Below, one piece after another: positions 60,244 through 64,000 of a stretch of 64,000 nt of DNA. The position numbers were made by a program, and so were the translations under genes. This DNA is from Pseudomonadota bacterium. GTDB lineage: Bacteria > Cyanobacteriota > Vampirovibrionia > Obscuribacterales > Obscuribacteraceae. How positions within the stretch are numbered: the first letter of the stretch is position 1; every line of letters begins with the position of its first letter. The notes beneath the pieces are model-generated. The model was given only the letters and a program-made list of their open reading frames with translations, had not been told where the DNA came from and made no database searches. The DNA is taken from the NCBI GenBank assembly GCA_021325555.1, contig JAJPGY010000003.1, positions 1-64,000 on the forward strand, in the 5' to 3' direction.

Positions 60244-61085
60244 GCACTGACAAGCGCCGAACGCCAGATGCAGGCAGCGCCCGCTCGCGGAAACGCCCAG
60301 CCAGCCTGTGCGGCCGCTATCCGGGCGTTGCGGTCGCGCTCCTGCTGTGCGGCTGCAGCGCGGCCGACTCGGTCAACCAGGGCCGCTGGCTCGTCCGGCA
60401 GACACGGGCCCGGCTGGCATTCAAGCACCACCGGTACGGGCAGGCGCTCGAGGAGTGCCGGGCCGCCCTCCAGATCACACCCGGGCTTACTTACGCGCTC
60501 AGGCAGGCGGCTGAGTTTCAGACCATGAACGTGATGGGGGGCGCTTACCTGGCCGGCAACGATCCGGCGAGGGCGGAGAAGGCCCTGCGGCAGGCGATCG
60601 AGCGCGCGGACAGATGCTACGGTGCCGATGACCGCCGGCTCTGGGACCCCGCCGGGGCCCGGATGCTGGTCGAGTGCACGACCGGACTAGCCTCGATCTA
60701 TGCCGACCGGGCAGAGGCGGACAAGGCCGGGCGCCTCTATCGCAGGGCGATGGCCGTCGAGAAAAGGTTTCACATGGACGAGGCCGCCACCGCGGCCGCC
60801 CTGGCCGGCCTCGACTACGCCCCCTATGCGGCGCGGGTAAAGGAGCGGCTCTTCCGCTCGTGGCAGCCGCCGGCAGCGCAGAACAAGACGGTGACCGTCT
60901 CCCTGGAGATCATGGGCGACGGCAAGATCGCTCATGTCGCGCTGGCCCGGCCGAGCGGTGAAGAGGCTCTCGATCGCTACACGCTGGAGGCGGTGAGAAA
61001 TGCCGGTCCGCTGCCTCCGCCGCCGGCCGGGGCCGAAAGCCCGCTTCTCTTTGAGATCGAGCTCGTCGGTCCGGTGCGGGAATGA
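60240..61085 (+). CDS. lipoprotein with TPR-like helices and TonB C-terminal domain
   Basis: A 281-residue protein coupled to the methyltransferase gene by ATGA. A signal sequence ends in a lipobox-like LLLCGCS (~33-39), so it is probably lipid-anchored. Residues ~55-185 contain TPR-like units (RYGQALEECRAALQITPG; AYLAGNDPARAEKALRQAIE; ADRAEADKAGRLYRRAM). The last ~90 residues are a TonB-type domain (YAARVKERLFRSWQPP; SLEIMGDGKIAHVALARPSG). It has no ExbB-contacting transmembrane helix, so it is unlikely to act as a true TonB. Confidence 0.7.
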   Translation: MSTDKRRTPDAGSARSRKRPASLCGRYPGVAVALLLCGCSAADSVNQGRWLVRQTRARLAFKHHRYGQALEECRAALQITPGLTYALRQAAEFQTMNVMGGAYLAGNDPARAEKALRQAIERADRCYGADDRRLWDPAGARMLVECTTGLASIYADRAEADKAGRLYRRAMAVEKRFHMDEAATAAALAGLDYAPYAARVKERLFRSWQPPAAQNKTVTVSLEIMGDGKIAHVALARPSGEEALDRYTLEAVRNAGPLPPPPAGAESPLLFEIELVGPVRE

Positions 61086-61203
61086 GGCTTCCCTTGCCCG
61101 GCGCTCGCGGGCAGACGCGGCCGGCCCGCTCTACTTAAAGCTTCCTTGCACAAAACCAGCGGCCGCCGATTAACGGCTATACTCACGAGGGCGGCGGTAA
61201 GCG

Positions 61204-61491
61204 ATGATGGTTGGCATGTCCGGCAGACTGATGAGCACCTCCCGAAACTACGGCGGGCCGCTGCCGTTGTTAATCAGGGCAGCCGCCCTGCCCGCCAGCG
61301 TCATCGCCGGCGCAGAGCCCGGCTGCGCTCAGACGTCGGCCGAGCCCGGGCGCGAGATCCGGGAGCTGCAGGGCTCAGACCCGCAGGGCTTCACCTGGAT
61401 GCTTGTCTGCATCGGCATCATCATCACCTGCGCGCTTGCGCTCATCGGCGTCACCGCCTTTTATGCCGTGAAGGGCAAGAAGTCCCCATGA
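61204..61491 (+). CDS. small single-span membrane protein
   Basis: A 95-residue protein (start 61204 or the adjacent ATG 61207). A weak hydrophobic N-terminal segment (PLPLLIRAAALPASVIAG) may be a signal. One clear span lies near the C-terminus (WMLVCIGIIITCALALIGVTAFYAV), followed by a basic end (KGKKSP). The stop overlaps the OmpA-like start (ATGA). TATACT at 61178-61183 is a likely -10 for the pair. Confidence 0.6.
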   Translation: MMVGMSGRLMSTSRNYGGPLPLLIRAAALPASVIAGAEPGCAQTSAEPGREIRELQGSDPQGFTWMLVCIGIIITCALALIGVTAFYAVKGKKSP

Positions 61492-62696
61492 GCCGGCTGT
61501 CTTTCGCTGACGGCAGGAGATGGGCGGCCTCCGCTGTCTCGCTTGTCTGCCTCATGTCCTTGTCCGCCCGGCCAGCGGCTTACGCCGACGAGATAGACGA
61601 GCTGGGCGCCCCGGACCCGAAGCCGGCCGACACGGGCAGTCCCGGCCCGGCAAGCCCGTCCGGCGATGCGGCGCCGGCAGCCGGGCTCGAGGATGTCACG
61701 GACAAGCTTTCGCTCAAGCCGGGGCTGGTGATCGTGTTTCCAATCCATCAGGGCATCGACACCCACTGGAAAAAGGTCGGTGACTACCTGTTCCAGGTGA
61801 AGGTGACGAAGTACGGGGCAGAGGGTCTCTACTTCGACTGGACCATGTCGGCCCCTGCCGATGCCGCCGGCAGTCGAGCCGTGGCCGCCGAGGATCTGAA
61901 GGGATCGTTCAAGGTCAGCCTCTTCTACCCCAGGCACGAGTCGTGCACGCTGGCCGGCTTCACCAGCACCGTGCGCGTCTCCGACGCGCTATATCAGTCG
62001 CTCAAAGCAGGCAGCAAGAGCCGGTTCGAGCTCGACGGCCCGGACGAGCCGGCGCGCGGCGACAAAGATGCCAGATGCGGCCCGCGCTCGCTGGAGCCGC
62101 AGGGCATAGAGGAGGTGCCGGTGCAGGTGAACGGCCGCACGGCCATGGTGAGGGCCATAAAGGCCGCCGCCGACAACGGCTGGACCTACTGGGTGATGGA
62201 CAATCCGGCTTTCCCCTTGCTGGTCAAGGGAGACGGACCTTTTCAGTGGAGCGAGCCAAGGCTGGACACCACGCTGGCCGAGGTTCGCGCGCCGGCCAAA
62301 GAGGCTCCGCAGCCGCCGTACAAGGTCAACGACGTGATCCGGCAGCTGGAGGAGAAGGGGGTGGCCACCACCTACGCCATCCACTTCGACTTCAACAAGG
62401 CGACGATCAAGGACCGCTCGAAGCCGCTGTTGAACGAGCTCGGCAAGTATCTGGCCGCCAGGCGCGAGGTGAAACTCGAGGTGCAGGGGCACACCGACAA
62501 CAAGGGCGGCAGGCAGTACAACCTCAAGCTATCGAAACGCCGGGCGCAGGCGGTGGTGGATTACCTCGTGAAGAGATGCGGCATCGCGCGCACCAGGCTG
62601 AAGGCCGCCGGTTACGGCTTCGCCAGGCCGGTGGCCGGCAACGGCACCGAGAAGGGGCGCGCCCTCAACCGGCGGGTTGTCTTCAAGAAGTTCTAG
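61488..62696 (+). CDS. OmpA-family peptidoglycan-binding outer-envelope protein
   Basis: A 402-residue protein from ATG 61488. The signal peptide is ~1-33 (ending ARPAAYA). A ~230-residue strand-rich domain follows that I do not recognise (LVIVFPIHQGIDTHWKKVGD; LYFDWTMSAPADAAG; FTSTVRVSDALYQSLKAG). The C-terminal OmpA domain (~295-402) carries IHFDFNKATIKDRSKPLLNE, VQGHTDNKGGRQYNLKLSKR and the end GRALNRRVVFKKF, with the Asp and Arg that bind diaminopimelate. It is coupled to the small membrane protein upstream and probably tethers the envelope to peptidoglycan. Confidence 0.88.
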   Translation: MSRLSFADGRRWAASAVSLVCLMSLSARPAAYADEIDELGAPDPKPADTGSPGPASPSGDAAPAAGLEDVTDKLSLKPGLVIVFPIHQGIDTHWKKVGDYLFQVKVTKYGAEGLYFDWTMSAPADAAGSRAVAAEDLKGSFKVSLFYPRHESCTLAGFTSTVRVSDALYQSLKAGSKSRFELDGPDEPARGDKDARCGPRSLEPQGIEEVPVQVNGRTAMVRAIKAAADNGWTYWVMDNPAFPLLVKGDGPFQWSEPRLDTTLAEVRAPAKEAPQPPYKVNDVIRQLEEKGVATTYAIHFDFNKATIKDRSKPLLNELGKYLAARREVKLEVQGHTDNKGGRQYNLKLSKRRAQAVVDYLVKRCGIARTRLKAAGYGFARPVAGNGTEKGRALNRRVVFKKF

Positions 62697-62755
62697 GCTC
62701 ACCCGGTTTCGCGCGCACGCGGCAAAAAATTAGAACTAATTCATGCTCGCCGGTT

Positions 62756-62784
62756 GAACTTTTTGGCGAGAAGAGACGTTCTAG
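62756..62784 (+). promoter_or_regulatory. ECF-sigma-like promoter of selenoprotein copy 2
   Basis: GAACTT (62756-62761) and CGTTCTAG (62777-62784) are exactly 15 bases apart, matching the layout at 56075-56103 and at 33586-33558 on the minus strand. The start at 62839 lies about 50 bases downstream. Confidence 0.5.
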
Positions 62785-62838
62785 ATCTTGAGGGCAGTTT
62801 GTCCCCCTGCCGAAGCAGTCACCGCCGGGAGGCACCTT

Positions 62839-63882
62839 ATGAAACGCTTGCTGCTGACCACGTCCATCGTCGCGTCGCTGGCGGCTCCGGCAGCCCAGGC
62901 TGGTCCGCGCATCCTGACCGGCGAGGTGTCCGAGCAACGGGTGGCGGCGCTCACCCACCAGATCCAGTGGTACCACTCGCTTGCCCAGGCCGAGCAGGCA
63001 GCCAGGGCGCAAGGCAAGCTCGTATTCTGGGTGCACATGCTCGGCAACCTCGATGGCGCCACCTGAAGCGCGGGCAATAGCCTGAGGGCCGTGTCGCTCT
63101 CCACAGATCCTGCATTTTCCGCCCTCAAAAACAGCTTCGTCTGCGGCGTTAAAGACATCTCCGGCGAGCCTTATGCCGGGGTGTCCGGCCGCCACCTGCC
63201 GGGCGGCAACGCGGCTTACACCACCAACGGTGCCGGGCCGCACAACCTGCAGCTGTTTGTCCTTTCGCCGGACGGCGTCGTGCTCACCTGCCTGCCCGGA
63301 TACTGGAACTCGCAAGACCTGGTGCGCGAGCTCGACCTGGCCTGCAAGCTCAATCAGGTCTGGCAGAACCCCGACTTAAGCCGGGCCCGCAAAGACGCCC
63401 TCTTCTCGCAGATGCACCTGGCGCATATTCAGGAACATCCGCCGGCGATGGTGAGAAGAAGCCGCATGCAGGGCTTCGATCAGAAGTACGAGGCCAGGCG
63501 CCGGCTTTATGCCTCCGATTGCATCCGCGATCCCTATCTGGTGACCGACCTCAACGCCAGGATCCTGCCGCAGCAGGCCTTCAAAACCACCGACGAGATC
63601 ATGCACGAGCGCATGGCGGCCCGCCCGTTCGTGCCCTACCAGCAGTTCGATGTGGCGGCCTACACCGACTACGGCCGGCCCCGCTACGACAAACAGGAAG
63701 ACTACCGCGACGCCTACGGCAACATCATCCCCGGCTCCGATCCCGGCAGCGAGCCTCTGATCGGCAACAGCAACCGCATTAAGCAGCAGGGTCGCCCCGG
63801 CTACGGCCTTCAGTACCTCGGCGGCCGCTGGGGCGCGGCCCGGCTGCTGCGCTCCGGGATAAGCGCGCTGCTCCAGCAGTAG
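62839..63882 (+). CDS. predicted selenoprotein, secreted thioredoxin-like (copy 2, in-frame UGA at 63064-63066)
   Basis: Read through its single internal TGA, the frame gives 347 residues with the UGA at residue 76. The ATG at 62839 follows GGGAGG. The signal peptide is ~1-22. KLVFWVHMLGNLDGAT, UGA, then SAGNSLRAVSLSTDPAF and NSFVCGVKDI match the thioredoxin-like order of strand, active site and helix, with the UGA at the nucleophilic Cys. The 12 residues after the UGA are identical to copy 1, and similarity continues to TDYGRPRYDKQED near the C-terminus. Copy 2 has a longer Gly/Arg-rich tail. Other genes here (accC, ftsX partners, sppA) end in TGA, so UGA is still a normal stop in this organism. 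Confidence 0.8.
63077..63092 (+). promoter_or_regulatory. SECIS-like hairpin after UGA, copy 2
   Basis: A-U, U-G, one A/C mismatch, G-C, C-G and C-G pairs close the loop UGAG, which starts 17 bases after the UGA. It equals the copy 1 element except for a C-G to U-G change that keeps pairing. The short stem is at the low end for a bacterial SECIS. Confidence 0.45.
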
Positions 63883-63949
63883 AGGCTCCACCGGCTGGCT
63901 GGGGACAAGAAGCTTTTCCGGGCGGGCCTCGGCCTTAAAATACTCGCTG

Positions 63950-64000
63950 ATGTCCCGCTATCCGCCCGCACTGCTTGCCACCACCGTCGCGCTGGTTCTC
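63950..64000 (+). CDS. start of a possible exported protein (cut by window end)
   Basis: ATG at 63950 opens 17 codons to the window edge, reading MSRYPPALLATTVALVL, which looks like the beginning of a signal peptide. No clear ribosome-binding site precedes it. A TAAAAT lies about 13 bases upstream. Confidence 0.35.
   Translation, partial: MSRYPPALLATTVALVL

Noticed and set aside
61146..61487. N-terminal extension of the OmpA-like protein
   Set aside because: It is the off-frame shadow of the small membrane protein gene. The ATG at 61488 yields a clean signal peptide.
62788..63090. Selenoprotein copy 2 as a short 75-residue protein plus a separate downstream gene starting at GTG 63091
   Set aside because: The two parts are in one frame, the GTG has no ribosome-binding site, the 24 bases between TGA and GTG encode residues identical to those in copy 1, and the same split occurs in the paralogue.

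Overview
The window is about 64 kb of GC-rich DNA (roughly two thirds G+C by eye) from a diderm bacterium. ExbB, ExbD, TonB-type and OmpA-type envelope proteins, Sec, Tat and lipoprotein signal peptides and a giant secreted adhesin show two membranes. The order efp-accB(-accC) is a cyanobacterial-type arrangement. With the DciA-like protein, the sigma-A-type factor and the very large Gly-rich haemagglutinin-like protein, this fits a non-photosynthetic relative of Cyanobacteria (Vampirovibrionia/Melainabacteria, perhaps Obscuribacterales-like). That placement is an inference; no rRNA or photosynthesis gene is present to test it.

Layout. 1-10630 (minus): N-terminal ~3,540 codons of a giant secreted Gly-rich repeat adhesin whose 3' end lies beyond the left edge. 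11-21 kb: a secreted TPR protein coupled to a PDZ+VWA protein, two sensor kinases with related architecture, an OmpR-type regulator, an adenosine-specific kinase-like protein, a primary-type sigma factor and a secreted START-like protein. 20.9-28.3 kb: a first selenoprotein candidate, a protein with GspE-N-like repeats, an amphipathic repeat protein, a receiver without its phospho-Asp, an ATP-grasp/FAD-oxidase/Tat-lipoprotein binding-protein operon, and twin small membrane proteins. 28.5-36.3 kb: a HerA-like ATPase, two uncharacterised proteins, an orphan AbiEi-like antitoxin and valS.

36.5-47.5 kb: efp-accB-accC, a CAU tRNA and two cyclophilins, ftsEX, dciA-like, an SCP2-like gene, and the operon tonB-exbB-exbD-aroE-cvpA. 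47.7-64 kb: envelope and housekeeping genes (VirB10-like, an SPLL-repeat zinc-ribbon protein, sppA, miaA, clpS, a mosaic zinc-ribbon/TonB protein, a SPOUT methyltransferase, OmpA-like) and a second selenoprotein candidate.

The most notable content is a pair of paralogous secreted thioredoxin-like proteins (20852-21835 minus; 62839-63882 plus). Each is split by one in-frame TGA at the same aligned position, where a thioredoxin would carry its nucleophilic Cys. Protein identity continues unbroken across the TGA, and a small SECIS-like hairpin follows it in both. I read them as selenoproteins. Three genes (one selenoprotein, the AbiEi-like regulator and a secreted metal-binding-like protein) share an ECF-sigma-like promoter, GAACTT-N15-CGTYNT, suggesting a common stress regulon. 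Many other products combine known modules in unfamiliar ways.
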